From NCBI GenBank assembly GCA_949752795.1, contig OX457057.1, positions 96,499,513 to 96,563,512 of the forward strand: DNA of 64,000 nucleotides, given 5' to 3'. Each line of letters starts with the position of its first letter. The first letter of the stretch is position 1. The translations under genes were made by a program, and so were the position numbers. This DNA is from Hyperoodon ampullatus (lineage: Eukaryota; Chordata; Mammalia; Artiodactyla; Ziphiidae). Positions 1-13,450 of this stretch are shown here, one piece after another. Below the pieces are notes generated by a model. The model worked only from the letters and a program-made list of their open reading frames with translations. It was not told the DNA's origin and ran no database searches.

Positions 1-122
1 TGCCGCGGAGCGGCTGGGCCCATGAGCCATGGCCGCTGAGCCTGCGCATCCGGAGCCTGTGCTCTGCAATGGGAGAGGCCACAACAGTGAGAGGCCCGCG
101 TACCACAAAAAAAAAAAAAAAA
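1..122 (+). mobile_element. CHR-2-type SINE, 3' part (cut by window edge)
   Basis: This is the 3' two thirds of the cetacean tRNA-derived SINE seen many times in the window, ending in an A-tail at about 107-122. It runs straight into L1 ORF2 sequence at 123, so it is inserted in that L1. The 5' end lies outside the window. Confidence 0.92.
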
Positions 123-3100
123 GGGGGAAATCGACAGTAACACAATCATAGTAGGGGATTTTAACACCCCACTTTCGCCAATGGACAGATCAACAAAAAT
201 GAAAATAAATAAGGAAACACAAGCTTTAAATGACACATTAAACAACATGGACTTAATTTATATTTATAGGACATTCCATCCAAAAACAACAGAATATGCT
301 TTCATCTCAAGTGCTCACGGAACATTCTCCAGGACAGATCATATCGTGGGTCACAAATCAAGCCTTGGTAAATTTAAGAAAATTGAAATCATATCAAGTA
401 TCTTTTCTGACCACAATGCTATGAGACTAGATATCAATTACAGGAAAAAATCTGTAAAAAATACAAATACATGGAGGCTAAACAGTATGCTACTAAATAA
501 CCAAGAGGTCACTGAAGAAATCAAAGAGGAAATCAAAAAAGACCTAGAAACAAATGACAATGAAAACATGAGGACCCAAAACCTATGGGATGCAGCAAGA
601 CCAGTTCTAAGAGGGAAGTTTAAAGCAATACAATCCTACCTCAAGAAACAAGAAACATCTCAAATAAACAGCCTAATCTTACACCTAAAGCAATTAGAGA
701 AAAAAGACCAAAAACCCCCAAAGTTAGCAGAAGGAAAGAAATCATAAAGATCAGATCAGAAACAAATGAAAAAGAAATGAGGGAAACAATAGCAAAGATC
801 AATAAAACTAAAAGCTGGTTCTTTGAGAAGATAAACAAAATTGATAAACCATTAGCCAGACTCATCAAGAAAAAAAGGGAGAAGACTCAAAGCAACAGAA
901 GTAGAAATGAAAAAGGAGAAGTAACAACTGACACTGCAGAAATACAAAGGATCATAAGAGATTACTACAAGCAACTATATGCCAATAAAATGGACAACCT
1001 GGAAGAAATGGACAGATTCTTAGAAAAGCACAACCTTCCGAGACTGAAACAGGAAGAAATAGATAATATAAGCAGGCCAATCTCAAGCACTGAAATTGAA
1101 ACTGTGATTAAAAATCTTCCAACAGGGCCTCCCTGGTGGCACAGTGGTTGAGAGTCCGCCTGCCGATGCAGGGGACACAGGTTCATGCCCTGGTCCAGGA
1201 AGATCCCACATGCTGCGGAGCGGCTAGGCCCGTGAGCCATGGCTGCTGAGCCTGTGCATCCAGAGCCTGTGCTCCGCAACGGGAGAGGCCACAACAGTGA
1301 GAGGCCCGCGTACCACAAAAAAAAAAAAAAAAAAAAAATCTTCCAACAAAAGCCCAGAACCAGATGGCTTCACAGGCAAATCCTATCAAACATTTAAAGA
1401 AGAGCTAACACGTATCCTTCTCAAACTCTTCCAAAATATAGCAGAGGGAGGAACACTCCCAAACTCATTCTACGAGGCCACCATCCCCCTGATACCAAAA
1501 CCAGACAAAGATGTCACAAAAAAAGAAAATTACAGGCCAATATCACTAATGAACATAGATGCAAAAACCCTTAACAAAATACTAGCAAACAGAATCCAAG
1601 AGCACATTAAAAGGATCATACAGCAAGATCAAGTGGGATTTATCCCAGGAATGCAAGGATTCTTCAGTATATGCAAATCAGTCAATGTGATACACCATAT
1701 TAACAAATTGAAGGAGAAAAACCATATGATCATCTCAATAGATGCAGAAAAATCTTTCAACAAATTTCAACACCCATTTATGATAAAAACTCTCCAGAAA
1801 GTAAGGATAGAGGGAACTTACCTCAAATAATAAAGATCATATATGACAAACCCACAGCTAACATCATTCTCAATTGTGAAAAACTGAAATCACTTCCACT
1901 AAGATCAGGAAAAAGACAAGGTTGCCCATTCTTACCACTATTATTCAACATACTTTTGTAAGTTTCAGCCACAGCAATCAAAAAGAAAAATAAATAAAAG
2001 GAATCCAAATCATAAAAGAAGAAGTAAAACTGTCACTGTTTGCAGATGACATGATACTATATATAGAGAATCCTAAAGATGCTACCAGAAAACTACTATA
2101 GCTAATCAATGAATTTGGGAAAGTAGCAGGATACAAAATTAATGCACAGAAATCTCTTGCATTCCTATACACTAATGATGAAAAATCTGAAAGAGAAATT
2201 AAAAAACACTCCCATTTACCACTGCAACAAAAAGAATAAAATACCTAGGAATAAACCTACCTAAGGAGACAAAAGCCCTGTATGCAGAAAACTATAAGAC
2301 ACTGATGAAAGAAATTAAACATGATGCAAACAGATGGAGAGATATACCATGTTCTTGGATTGGAAGAATCAACACTGGGAAAATGACTCTACTATCCAAA
2401 GCAATCTACAGATTCAATGCAACCCCTACCAAACTACCAATGGCATTTTTCACAGAACCTTATCAAAAAATTTCACAATTTGTATGGAAACACAAAAGAC
2501 CCCGACAGCCAAAGCAATCTTGACAAAGAAAAACGGAACTGGAGGAATCAGGCTCCCTGACTTCAGACTACAGTACAAAGCTACAGTAATCAAGACAGTA
2601 TAGTACTGGTACAAAAACAGAAATATAGACCAATGGAACAGGATAGAAAGCCCAGAGATAAACCCATGCACATATGGTCACCTTATCTTTGATAAATGAG
2701 GCAAGAATATACAACAGAGAAAAGACAGCCTCTTCAATAAGCATTGCTGGGAAAACCGGACAACTACATGTAAAAGAATGAAATTAGAACACTCTCTAAT
2801 ACCATACACAAAAATAAACTCAAAATGGATTAAAGACCTAAATGTAAGGCCAGACACCATAAAACTCTTAGAAGAAAACATAGGAAGCACACTCTTTGAC
2901 ATAAATCACAGCAAGGTCCTATTTGACCCTCCTCCTAGAGAAATGGAAATAAAAACAGAAATAAGCAATGGGACCTAATGAAGCTTAAAAGCTTTTGCAC
3001 AGCAAAGGAAACCACAAACAAGACGAAATGACAACCCTCAGAATGGGAGAAAATATTTGCAAACAAAGCAGCTGACAAAGGATTAATCTCCAAAATATTC

Positions 3101-3762
3101 AAGCAGCTCATGCAGCTCAATATCAAAAAAAAACAAAAAACCCAACCCAAAAATGGGCAGAAGACCTAAATAGACATTTCTCCAAAGAAGATATACAGAT
3201 TGCCAACAAGCACATGAAAGAATGCTCAACATCACTAATCATTAGAGAAACGCAAATCAAAACTACAGTGAGGTATCCTCTCACACCAGTCAGAATGGCC
3301 ATCATCAAAAAATCTAGAAACAATAAATGCTGGAGTGGGTGTGAAGAAAAAGGAACCTTCTTGTACTGTTGGTGGGGATGTAAATTGATACAGCCACTAT
3401 GGAGAACAGTATGAAGGTTCCTTAAAAAACTAAAAATAGAACTACCACATGACCCAGCAATCCCACTACTGGCCATATACCCTGAGAAAACCATAATTCA
3501 AAAAGGGTCATGTACCACAATGTTCACTGTAGCACTATTTACAATAGCCAGGACATGGAAGCAACCTAAGTGTCCACCAACAGATTAATGGATAAAGAAG
3601 GTGTGGCCTATATATACAATGGAATATTACTCAGCCATAAAAAGAAATGAAATTGAGTTATTTGTAGTGAGGTGGATGGACCTAGAGTCTGTCACACAGA
3701 GTGAAGTAAGTCAGAAAGAGAAAAACAAATACCGTATGCTAACACATATATATGGAATCTAA
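123..3762 (+). pseudogene. Broken L1 ORF2 (endonuclease-reverse transcriptase)
   Basis: ORF2 of L1 nicks target DNA and reverse-transcribes RNA there. Visible landmarks, in order, are: the endonuclease part with a G-D-F-N start near 150 and an S-D-H motif near 406-415; reverse transcriptase with its F-A-D-D active-site tetrad at 2039-2050; and the C-terminal C-x3-C-x7-H-x4-C segment from 3328, where the His position is Tyr. The frame is open in pieces (181-747, 777-1151, 1297-1830, 2305-2523 and so on) and broken by stops, frameshifts and a SINE at 1125. The end of ORF2 is taken as the TAA at 3760-3762. This copy cannot make a full protein. Confidence 0.9.
1125..1334 (+). mobile_element. CHR-2-type SINE with TSD
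   Basis: Full-length SINE with its tRNA-like 5' part and an A-tail. It is flanked by a direct repeat aaaatcttccaaca at 1111-1124 and 1335-1348, which restores continuous L1 ORF2 sequence when removed. It is therefore younger than the host L1. Confidence 0.96.
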
Positions 3763-4140
3763 GGGGGAAAAAAATGGTTCTTAAGAACCTAGGGGCAGGA
3801 CAGGAATAAAGATGCAGATGTAGAGAAGGACTTGAGGATGCGGGGAGGGGGAAGGGTATGTTGGGATGAAGAGGCAGCTTCGGGTAAGCTGGAGAGAGTG
3901 GCATTGACATACATACATTACCAAACGTAAAATAGATAGCTAGTGGGAAGCAGCCGCATGGCACAGGGAGATCAGCTCGGTGCTTTGTGACCACCTAGAG
4001 GGGTGGGAGGGAGACACAGGAGGGAAGGGATATGGGGATATATGTATACATATAGCTGATTCAGTTTGTTATACATCAGAAACTAACACAACAATGTAAA
4101 GCAATTATACTCCAATAAAGATGTTTAAAAATTAAAAAAA

Positions 4141-4920
4141 AAAAGAAAGAACGAAAAGCAGAACCAGTTAGAGTAATAAGAGACTTATTATAATCAGGCA
4201 GATCCCTATGGATTTGACCGTACGCAGCCTGGGGAACTGACTAAAGAGTTTATGTGCAGTTTGCTCCTTCATTTGGTGCTGGTTTGAAGTCAGCAGGGCA
4301 GAAAGTTGGGGAGGAAAGATGGACCAGTAGTGGGAGAGCAAGGATAAACTGGAACCCCCAAGAGTAAGTTGGAACCTAAGAGGAAAACTGGGATGCTCGT
4401 CAGTCTCCCATCACTTCCAAGCCTTCAGCCTTTATCCAGAATCTAAACCACGGTTGGCCCAGAAATCAGAGGAGCTGAAAGAGGAGATCAGCAGTAGTTG
4501 AATTAGTTGTGGTCCCAGCCGCTGCCTCATGCAAAGAAGGTGAACGAGCAGATTCCAGATTATGTGTTTGAGCTGCAGCAACGCCCGACCCTATATCAAC
4601 TTTCCATGTAAACATGGCTGCTGCTTTACTTTACCCTTTCAAATCTTTATCTTGAAGCCAATCCTAACTGAGAACCACACAGGGAAGGGAATTCTGGGAA
4701 GTCGAATTCCCGTTTAACTCAGCTGACTAGGTACAAAGCCACTACATAATCGCATGGCTCCACCAACCTCTCATCTGTCCCATTCTAATCCACCCTTCAC
4801 AGGGTCTTCAGGAGATGGTTCTCACATGCACCTCCAACCACATTGCTCCCTGAGCCACAGCAATTTCCCACTGCCTCTCCATCAGCAATAACACAGAATG
4901 TAAACTTGTCTGCATAACGT
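4141..4920. other. Unassigned non-coding DNA
   Basis: No gene, exon or repeat family that I recognise. Composition is ordinary and no long ORF is present. Confidence 0.5.
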
Positions 4921-5395
4921 ATTAGTCAGGATCTGGTATGTTTGAAAGAGACAAAAGCTCAAAATAATTTTCGTTTAAAGAAAACAGAAATTTATTTCTG
5001 TCTCAGGTAGAAATCTGGGTAGGTGGTCTGGGGCTATACCGTTTTCCATGGCATCAGGAAACCAGGGACCAGGCTTTCTATCTTGTTCTGTATGGTTGAC
5101 ATAATCTTCTTTCCAAAATTTAGATGGAGAAAGGGACAAAGACTAAACAAACCAAAAGGATGCACTCATGCTCCACTGTCTTTAAGGCCCTAAGGGTAGA
5201 ATTCCTGGAGCCAGGTGACACAGTTTACAGAATTTAGTTTCTGGCCACACCTAGCTTCAAGGGAGCTTAAGAAATGTAGTCTTTAATCCTAGCAGCTATG
5301 TGCCCAGCAAAAATGTCTATTGCTAGTTGAAGACAGAAGAAAACAAATATTGGGGGACAATTAGTTTCTCTCACATGTGACATATAAGAACCCTC
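4921..5395. repeat. Probable old interspersed repeat, family uncertain
   Basis: The text (gtattagtcaggatctgg, a run like cagaaatttatttctgtctc, then cagggaccaggctttctatc) reads like an old mammalian transposon or LTR remnant found at many loci. A similar style of sequence occurs at 21741-22140. I cannot name the family reliably. Confidence 0.4.
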
Positions 5396-5479
5396 CCATC
5401 ACCTGCCCCTGCCTATTTCTCTAACCACATTTCCTGCCCGTCCACGCATATTTTCATAGCAAAACTAGAATACCTGATG

Positions 5480-5815
5480 TTCCACCCAACTCTCCATGAA
5501 CTAGCCTAGTTTCATGACTTTGCACATGATGTTCCCTTGCCTGGAATTCCCTCCTCCTCTCGCCTACTTATCCTCCACCTATTTATCCTCTAAGACCTCA
5601 TTGGCTATTTGCCCAGGTGTCCCACCTCCTGAACTACCTCCTGCCCTTTCAACAAATACTCATTACAATAATTGTATCATCATATGACAATTGTTTGTTG
5701 CCACATCTGTCTCCCTTGCCTGAGTTCCTTCAATGTGGGACTGTCTTTTCAGCCCTGAATCTCAATATTTGTCCCAGTGTCCAGTGCATAATGCATAGGA
5801 AATGTTTGCGGAATG
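5480..5815 (+). repeat. L2 LINE 3' end
   Basis: Matches the L2 3' consensus in order: the cctggaattccctcctcctc segment, the 'cctctaagacctc' segment, the 'gtgggactgtcttttcagcc' segment and a terminal 'cataggaaatgtttgcggaatgaa' like the L2 end. Confidence 0.75.
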
Positions 5816-6724
5816 AAGACTTGCAGGGCACAAAGGGATAGGTATTTTATTCAGCCCATATGCTGTATTTTTATTAATGCAGTCTAAAGTAGCTGGGGGC
5901 AGCAGCCAGCCACAGGCTTACAAGGCTGTGGATTGCTACGTTGCTTTTACTGTTTACTGAAGAGAGATCAAGGCAGAGGCTGGACAGAAAAAAAGAGCTT
6001 TCCTGAGGAGAGAAGTAATTGCTTCTTTATCTCTTAAACACAGGATTGAGGACAAGCACAGATGGTTCCCTCACTCTCCCTGAGACCTCAGGGAAAAAGA
6101 CAAAATGTCACAATTCTAGAGCCAAAATGCTACAGGAAGTTTAAGAAGGCTAGAAGAGGGTCCCAGGAGACAAACTAAAAGCCAAAATGACAAACATCGT
6201 TCATCATTGAGACATAGTATTCTTAAGGCTACATACAATCTGATGGGGAGATAGCCAGCCCTACCCCCACCAGTAAATATTTCCTGGCCTCTCTAAGACA
6301 TCTCTTCAATAGGAAGGCCTTTGAGATGCTGCTTTGTCACCACCCTCACCCCATCATATTTGCTGTTCTTTTGAAAGGATATAAAGGCTCTTCCTGTGAC
6401 ACACAAATACTCAGAGCATTAGGGAAAACCCTTTCTGGCAATTATTAGTATTACAGCTGTCATTATGTTTTGCTGAAAAGCAAATATTAAAAATATATTC
6501 AATAAAAGATATTTTGAGAGAAAGCAGTTGACTAAACTGTACCATCCTAGCCTGTTATTCAGAGATTCAGTAGTAGCCACGTGTATGTGTGTGTGCGTGT
6601 GTGTGTGAACAATTCTAAGCCTTGATTGCATTCTCTTATGGACCATTTAAAAGAAAAGCCACAAGAGAATGTTTCTTGAATTATTTTAGATGACTACTGA
6701 CAGCCCTTTGCAAACCCCGTAAGC
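5816..6724. other. Unassigned DNA with a short TG repeat
   Basis: No gene seen. A short imperfect (TG)n microsatellite lies at 6581-6608. The rest is not recognisable to me. Confidence 0.5.
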
Positions 6725-7030
6725 TGCTGGTGTTGGTGTAACCGGAGTGCCCTTTTACCCAGCAAATTCTACTTCTAAGAAATCATCCTAAGGAAGCAAT
6801 CAGTGATGTACGCAAAGATGTTTATAAAATGGTATACATCTCATCACTGTTCATGATAGTGAAAAAATGGAAATGAATGTCTCATACTAGAGGATTGGCA
6901 AAATATACTCTGTAGCCATAAAAATGATGCTATAGAAAAACATTTATTGTCATGGAAGGATGTTCATGAAGTTAAGTAAAAACATGAAGGCTATAAAAAA
7001 GAATATTCAGTGTGATCATATTTTACAACA
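6725..7030 (+). repeat. Old L1 (L1M) ORF2/3' fragment
   Basis: Diverged match to the old L1 3' region: a 'cccagcaaattctacttctaagaaatc' type segment, 'ttcatgatagtgaaaaaatgg', 'gaggattggcaaaatatac' and 'agccataaaaatgatgc' in order. Confidence 0.7.
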
Positions 7031-7962
7031 TGCATTGGCTGAGCACATGCTGACCCAGACTCAGGAATCTGGCTGATTTTCATTATGTCTCACCCAATAT
7101 GTCCATTTGTGTTAAAGTTTGAGAGTTAATGAGTGTCTGACCATAATCTTTATGTACCTATAAATTAAGAAAGAGAGAGTAAAGACTTCTGAAAGACCCC
7201 AAATCCTTCTTTTTGAGATTCAAAGTTTTTGTAAATTGTCTGATGGATTGGGAGTAAGAGGGTCTAAGTCTGAATTAGGAAAGACTAGTGAGAATCCCAA
7301 AAGGAACTTACTGTGTAGGTGGAAGGAATCCAGAGCAGTGGTTTGGTCTTGGCATCAAGGGCTAAGGCTCTGGGTAGTAGCCTCTGTCTCAGAACTCCTC
7401 CCCAACTCAGGCACCCTGGAGAAGGACTTGTATTAGAAGGGTCTTAACCCTTGGGGCCCAGGGTATATTTCTGCAGGGCACAAAAGGCAAGGCAGAGAGA
7501 AGACAAGGAGTCCCTCTTCCCAAAAGGCACCACGGCTGTCATTTATCCCCGTGGTGGTGGATAACAGAGCAGGGCAATGGGGCCTGCAGGAGTGGGGGTA
7601 CAGCTGGCCAGATCCCTGCAGGGCTGCCAGGGCCTCCACAAAGCTCTCAGTGGTCACCCAGTTTGTCGCAGTGATAGGGGCAACAGCCACCTCGCTACAG
7701 AAACACGACTCATCGGGCACAAACAACCTTGCTTAGAGGCTTCTCTCTACCGCCACCTGGATCTCATTTAATTGAGCCTATCATAGAAGGAGCTATCCCC
7801 ATGAGAGTGAAATTTGGATCTCTGGATTAGTAGGCAACACCCATTCCTGCTCTGCCAACTTCAGAGCAAGCTATTCTCAGTTGGTGGTAAACTCTCTGGA
7901 GGCTGTTCCCATGGCCAGTGGGAGCCACAAGGGGGCGCCTGAAATCCTAAACTACCTGTGGG
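7031..7962. other. Unassigned DNA, GC-richer block 7430-7780
   Basis: No recognised gene. The block 7430-7780 is richer in G+C than its surroundings and open on both strands (97 codons on minus, 60-odd on plus). I do not recognise either peptide and see no splice structure that decides between them. Confidence 0.4.
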
Positions 7963-8180
7963 TACAGTTGAAGTTTGAACAACACAGGTTTGAACTACAG
8001 GTGTACACCTATACAAGTATCAATAGTAAATACTACAGCGCTACAAGATTCCTTGTTGGTTTAATCCTACAGATGCAGAACTCCGGATTCAGAGGAAGAG
8101 CCTAGTCAGAGGGCTGACTATAAATTATACGCAGATATTCAACTATGCAGAGGGTCAGTGCTTCTAATCCCCCGCAGTAA
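7963..8180 (+). repeat. Tigger-like (pogo) MITE remnant
   Basis: Begins cagttgaagtttgaacaac and continues 'caggtttgaactacaggtg', 'gggctgactataaattatac'. This is the order of the Tigger-type element whose better copy is at 43914-44096. The 3' terminal repeat is eroded. Confidence 0.65.
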
Positions 8181-10696
8181 TTCCAGAAATACCAGAGAAG
8201 AAAGACACTGGGAAAAGCTGGACTTTTGTTAGTTTGGTTAATGGGATTTGGGAGTCATCTTTTGAGGTATCAACGTGAGGATGACCAGGATGGGGGTGGG
8301 GGGAGGAGGGAGGGCACTGTCCAGATGATGACGAATCTCTGTCCAGTGTACACTTGCTCCCCACACTTATTACTCTATCTAGAACAAGAATTGTTTGATG
8401 TTTGGAACAATTGTACGTGCTTTATTATACGGAAAAAGTGTGGACTCTCAGAGGTAACTAGCGGACTCCAGTGAATGAAATTAAAGGAATGGCTTTCAAA
8501 TGTTTACTTATACGAGGTTCAAGAGAAACAAGAATTTAGCCCTATTAGAAAAATAGAAGGGATTTGGTACTCCTAAGGTCTTAACTGGGACAAGTGACCA
8601 TAACGTTGAAATCATCCTGATGATCACCTAAGCCCCTCCCTTAGGTGGGGCTTGGGATTCCATGCCCAAGTCCAAATGCTTCCTTCTTCTTCAGGGTGGA
8701 ATCTCCTGAAGAAGGGGTGGGGATAACGAGGAGATGGTCACAGCAATAACTGTATGCCTGGGCTGGGGATGGGTGTGTTAAGTGGTGATTCACCAACAGA
8801 GGACAACCCCGGCCCATCTGAAGTATTCGCCAATACTATAGGTGAGAGGCTGGGGAGCTTCTGGATATTTTTCTCATCCCTGTCTTGACTGAAGATTCTG
8901 CCAAAGGGCAGAAACAGCTTCCTCTCCTGAGGCTTTCACAACTGGGACACCTTGGTTAATTCTTGAAAACTTTTGATTTAAAGACTCTTCAATCCCCAGA
9001 GAATGGAGGAAGAGATGGATGGAGGAGGAACATACAAGCAAGGAGTAACGTTATGTCCTTCCTGAGTGTAATAGAATTAGTGTTCAGGGAAACAGCATAT
9101 AACAGAGATATAAGAAACTTAACCCTGAAAATAACACCATAGAAAGAGTGCTCTGCCTTAAGTCAACATCTGGTTAGAGCCAGTGATTAATGACATCACC
9201 TCAGGGGTGATCATTTACTTCATTGTCCAGATCAGGATAACTTGAGCATGAAAGGACACCCTAGTGATATTTACACCCAAATAATAGGCATAAAACCAGG
9301 ATTGTCTTAGACCAACTGGAATGTATGGTCACCTAATTGTTTCTAAGTCTTATAGTCCATATGCTCCCATTGGGTGATTGCAGAAAATCAAGGAAAAATT
9401 TAAAGGTCATATGAATGACTGCATTCTAAATAGATGTACCAAAATAGATCTGTGTACTAAAGCCATAAATCCAGGATACTCCAGAGTAAATGCCAGGAAG
9501 CCAGTTGTTTTCAAGAACTGTTTTAAGAAGTGGCTGTTATCAAATGCATAGGACTTATCAGGATAAATAAAAGATAATATTCTTCATCTCATAAGGTTCC
9601 AATTTAAAAGGATGGCCCAAGGGATCTTGGAGCTACTGCTGTTTTCTAGAAATTAATGGTAAAATGACTAATGACATAAATTATATGAAGGTTTGTTTTA
9701 TAACCTAATTTTATTTGGCAAGACCTTGGAGGTTCATGAACATAACTATTCTCCATCTGGGAGATATGAGCTTATAGTTACACCATGACAAATATTAGCC
9801 CTAGGTCTAGGTCTTCAGTTTAAAAAAATATGTAGGAAATAATAGAATTGCAGCAGTGATGAAAATAACTCTGCCACTGCAGGTTCATCAGTGATAGAGA
9901 ATTAAAAACCTTCAAGTTCAGAGGTGTGAGTGGGAGTGATCAGGTCATGACTGTGGCACTATTGTGGAAAGGCAGACAGAAGGGGCAGCCCAAGGACAGG
10001 AGCTCCTAGAGGAACCCTATTGCCTCAGCCCTCCTGGAAGGAGGAGAAAGATTTCTGTACATGCATTTAAAGCCTCAACAAATTTCTAAATTTGAGTTCA
10101 TGAGCCAGCATTTGCTGACACACCCTCCCCCAAATCTTTTATTTTATACCCTCACTCTGTCTCTGAGGGTTAGGAGCAATGCTTTGTCCAGATAATTTAA
10201 AGGAGAAGAAGCTCAAGGTTTTTGCCAACTAGTTCATCTCAGATTGAAACTCAATACACTTATCATAAATTAACTTTCCTGCTGCCAAAGTACAAGTACA
10301 GCTGAGAGTCAGGACTGTGTTTACGGAGTGCTTCTCTGGATATGGAATGATGACAATCTCCTAATGTCTGAACTTATTACCAGTGTCAAACTGGATATTA
10401 CTGGAAAGTGGTAGAACACAAAAGGGAAGGCAGAATCCTAAAAATTGCTTTAGGACTCTGTTAAGAATGTATGATGCCACAGCCAAGGAAGCGATTCTCT
10501 CCACTTCGTGTTAGATGAGATGAACTGTAGCCTCTTCGAGGACACATGAATGACCTCAGCACAACAAAGTATGGTCAAAGGGAGACGGACAGTCATGGGA
10601 CACCTCACCACAGCAGCAGGGAAGTATCTGCCCAGGGCTTGCTGGTCAACTGCAGCCTGGGAAGTTATATCCAGGGCAGCAGAAGAAAATGGCATA
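8181..10696. other. Unassigned non-coding DNA
   Basis: About 2.5 kb with no recognised gene or repeat. A short G-rich stretch (8283-8318) and an AT-rich middle are all I see. Confidence 0.5.
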
Positions 10697-10701
10697 GGGA
10701 A

Positions 10702-11068
10702 TGCTATAGACTGAACATTGGTGTCCTCCCCAGATTCTGATGTTGAAAGCTAATCCCCACAGTGATGGTATTTGTGGGTGGGTCCTCTGGGAGATGATTA
10801 GGTTATGAGGGTAGACCTCTCATGAATGGGATTAGTGCCCGTATAAAAGAGACCCCAGAAAGCTCCCTTGTCCCTTCTGCCATGTCAGGACACAATGAAA
10901 AGACAACCATCTATGAACCAGGAAGTGGGCCCTCACCAGACACTGAATCTGCCCACACCTTGATCTTGGACTTTGCAGCCTCCAAAACTGTGAGAAATAA
11001 ATTTCTGTTGTTCATAAGCCACTCAGTTATGTGGTATGTTGTTACGGCAGTCCAAATGGACTAAGACA
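10702..11068 (+). repeat. MaLR (MLT1/MST-type) solo LTR with 5-bp TSD
   Basis: An old endogenous LTR-retrotransposon LTR. It starts tgctatagactgaacattgg and ends ctaagaca. It has the family's internal landmarks: 'gatggtatttgtgggtgg', 'cttgatcttggactttgcag' and the polyadenylation region 'ctgtgagaaataaatttctg'. The flanks carry a perfect gggaa duplication at 10697-10701 and 11069-11073. No internal retroviral sequence is attached, so it is a solo LTR. Confidence 0.93.
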
Positions 11069-11073
11069 GGGAA

Positions 11074-12955
11074 TGAGGCACCTGAGTTTGCTGGGTTCCC
11101 AAACATCTACGAGATGTCCCACGGGCTCCACAAACAGATGTAAGCATCTTTCCAACAGTAGAAATTCAGAAAGAGCAAGAGGGGTAAATTTTAAATATTG
11201 TTCTAATGTGCCTTGGTTAATACAGGTTCTACAAATAAGACACTCTTTTCTTTCTTTTTCCTCCTAGTCATGTGATTTTATGAATAATGTTTTTCGTTAC
11301 AGTTATAGTCAAAAGAATCCTGTTTTGATTATTTTATCTCCTTTTGCTAAAACAAAGGCAGAATACAAAGCGGTATGTGCACTGTTAACACAACTATCTA
11401 AAAATATGTAAGCGTAAGGACAAAAACTAAAAGGTAAGATACAGAGAAAGAAAGAATTGTTTTTAAAACTTAGAGACATATGATATTTAAAATCAAAATT
11501 TATTATCTTTATATGTTTCTAGTCATGATAGTTCTGAGTCACTGATATTTCAAAACAAGTTTTATTCAGAAATCTTTTATCAAAGCAGTTTAGAAATATG
11601 AACTCTTTAGAAAGATTACTTTCTCCATAAAAATGTCAGATTTGGCAATTGATTATATACTAATATCTCAGTGAGTGTCCCCACCCGGTCCTCTAAATAT
11701 TGGATGCTATCTTCAAATGTGTCAGGAAAAGGGACGTACATCTAAGTGAGAAACAATTGTTCTTAAAGGAAAAGAAGCCTTTCCCTTTGAATGTTATCTG
11801 TTCAATATTGACAGTTACAAAAGTTTTATCAGAAATGGGTTTTTAAAATGTGACTCTGAGTACATTGATTATCAAATGAAAGGAAAAAGCTGTAACTCTG
11901 GTCTCCTATCTCCTAGCCCCGCACCATTCCAAACCCCTCCACTGCTTTGCAGCACAGCTAAGCCCTCTGTTCTCGTGCTATCAGAGAGCAGAAACTCTCT
12001 TATACCAAAAAAAATGTACACATTCCTCATTGGACCATGCCGAACCTGATGGTCAAATAGTACAGAGGAAGTTCTTTATGCCTTTCACAATAAGAGGTTT
12101 CTAGAAATAAGACATATTCATTCAACCCTAGTAGACTAAATCAACTGAGAATGAATGAATCATTTTTGGATATCAGTGTACCTAGACATACAGGAATCCT
12201 CCAGAGATGGTGAACTGGCAGGAAGACTTTCCCAGGAAACACATCTGTTTGTGATATGAGGAACCCAGGGCACTGACCTTATGAGAAGAAACTTACACCA
12301 TTTCTCACTTTAGCAAATAACAAGGCTCAGAGCTTGGGTCAACAAATAGGACTCCAACGGATTGTTTAATATCAGTGCAAGGTCAGGGCCTGAAGGCAAC
12401 AAGCCATCAGCTGGATGTTGCCCTTGGAAATCTAGAATGGAAGCCAGCATGAGTCCCAATTCTCCTGCCAAATAGAACTACATGCTCCAATTACCCCAAT
12501 AGTCTGGCTTCCTCTGCATCTGTTTGAATATTGGATTCAAGAAGTTCCTCAAAATCAAGAATTTAAGACAAAATAAATCAATAGATAAATGAACTATATT
12601 TTATTGTATTCAATGCCTGCCACAAACATTTGATCTTAGGGAAATAAAACAGCATTCCTATAGGAAGGGAATGCAAGATTGGAGTGAAATCAAAGCTGTT
12701 TTCAGGGGTAGTGAGGGGGAAGACCCACCCTCCTTTCATCGCACAGGTGAGTGGTGACCCAGAGAGGCAGCTGGAAGGACAGGGAAACCAAAATATTTTT
12801 GTTTACATATAAATTAACCTAAACCACCTCTCTATCTGAATTCTCTTTTCCTCTTCCCTCCCTACCCCCTGTATGATACAGCCACTAATGTAAAAAGGGA
12901 CAGTGGAAGGAAGTTAAGAATTAATCTTTGTTGTACATCTACTAAGTGCCAGAAA
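11074..12955. other. Unassigned AT-rich DNA
   Basis: No gene or repeat recognised in about 1.9 kb. Confidence 0.5.
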
Positions 12956-12959
12956 TTCT

Positions 12960-13265
12960 AATAAGTTCTTCATTCATTTATTCAAAAATATTTTAAAGCA
13001 TGTTCTAAATGTGAGGCACATGTTAGATATTAGAGATACAACCATGAAAAAGATATAATGACTGGCTTCAAGAAGCTTACATTAGAAGACAGATAGGCAA
13101 ATATGCAATTACAATACAATTAATGGTTGCTTTCTTGAAGGTATATACAAACTATGACAGAAGCACAGAGGAAGGGAGTACCTAAACTTGCCCTTGGGAA
13201 ATTGGGTAACACTTCTTAAAGGAAGCAGAATTTGGATTGTTATTTAAAGGGTGAGTGGGAGTTTT
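12960..13265 (-). repeat. L2 LINE 3' end, reverse orientation
   Basis: Reverse complement of the L2 3' end: 'attcatttattcaaaaatat', then 'gatattagagatacaaccatg', then 'gcttcaagaagcttacatta' and 'agacagataggcaaat'. Confidence 0.75.
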
Positions 13266-13267
13266 AC

Positions 13268-13450
13268 AGGTGGACAGTGTTTATCAACATTCTGGAACTT
13301 CATCCTTACAATCCTGTGGAGTATGTGTTTATCACCCCCATTCTTCAGGTGAGGGACCTGAGAAGCAGAGATGGTGTCTAAGGCCCCACAGCTAGTAGGT
13401 AGCAGAGCTGGGACTTGAAGCCAAAGTCCACACTACTTCCACTAGGGAGA
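13268..13450 (-). repeat. MIR SINE, reverse orientation
   Basis: Reverse-orientation MIR: 'acaatcctgtggagtatgtg', 'caggtgagggacctgagaag' and 'cacagctagtaggtagcaga' in order, ending in 'gggacttgaagccaaag'. Confidence 0.8.

Larger units (their letters stand above)
123..4140 (+). mobile_element. L1 LINE, 3' two thirds, interrupted by SINEs
   Basis: The sequence runs from the middle of the ORF2 endonuclease domain through reverse transcriptase and the C-terminal Cys-rich segment to a 3' UTR. The UTR ends in the local L1 3' signature (gcaattatactccaataaag, then an A-rich tail near 4120-4145). The same 3' end recurs at 21.4 kb, 53.98 kb and 59.98 kb, which marks one L1 lineage active in this genome's past. 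SINEs at 1-122 and 1125-1334 are inserted in it. The 5' part would lie left of the window. Confidence 0.93.
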
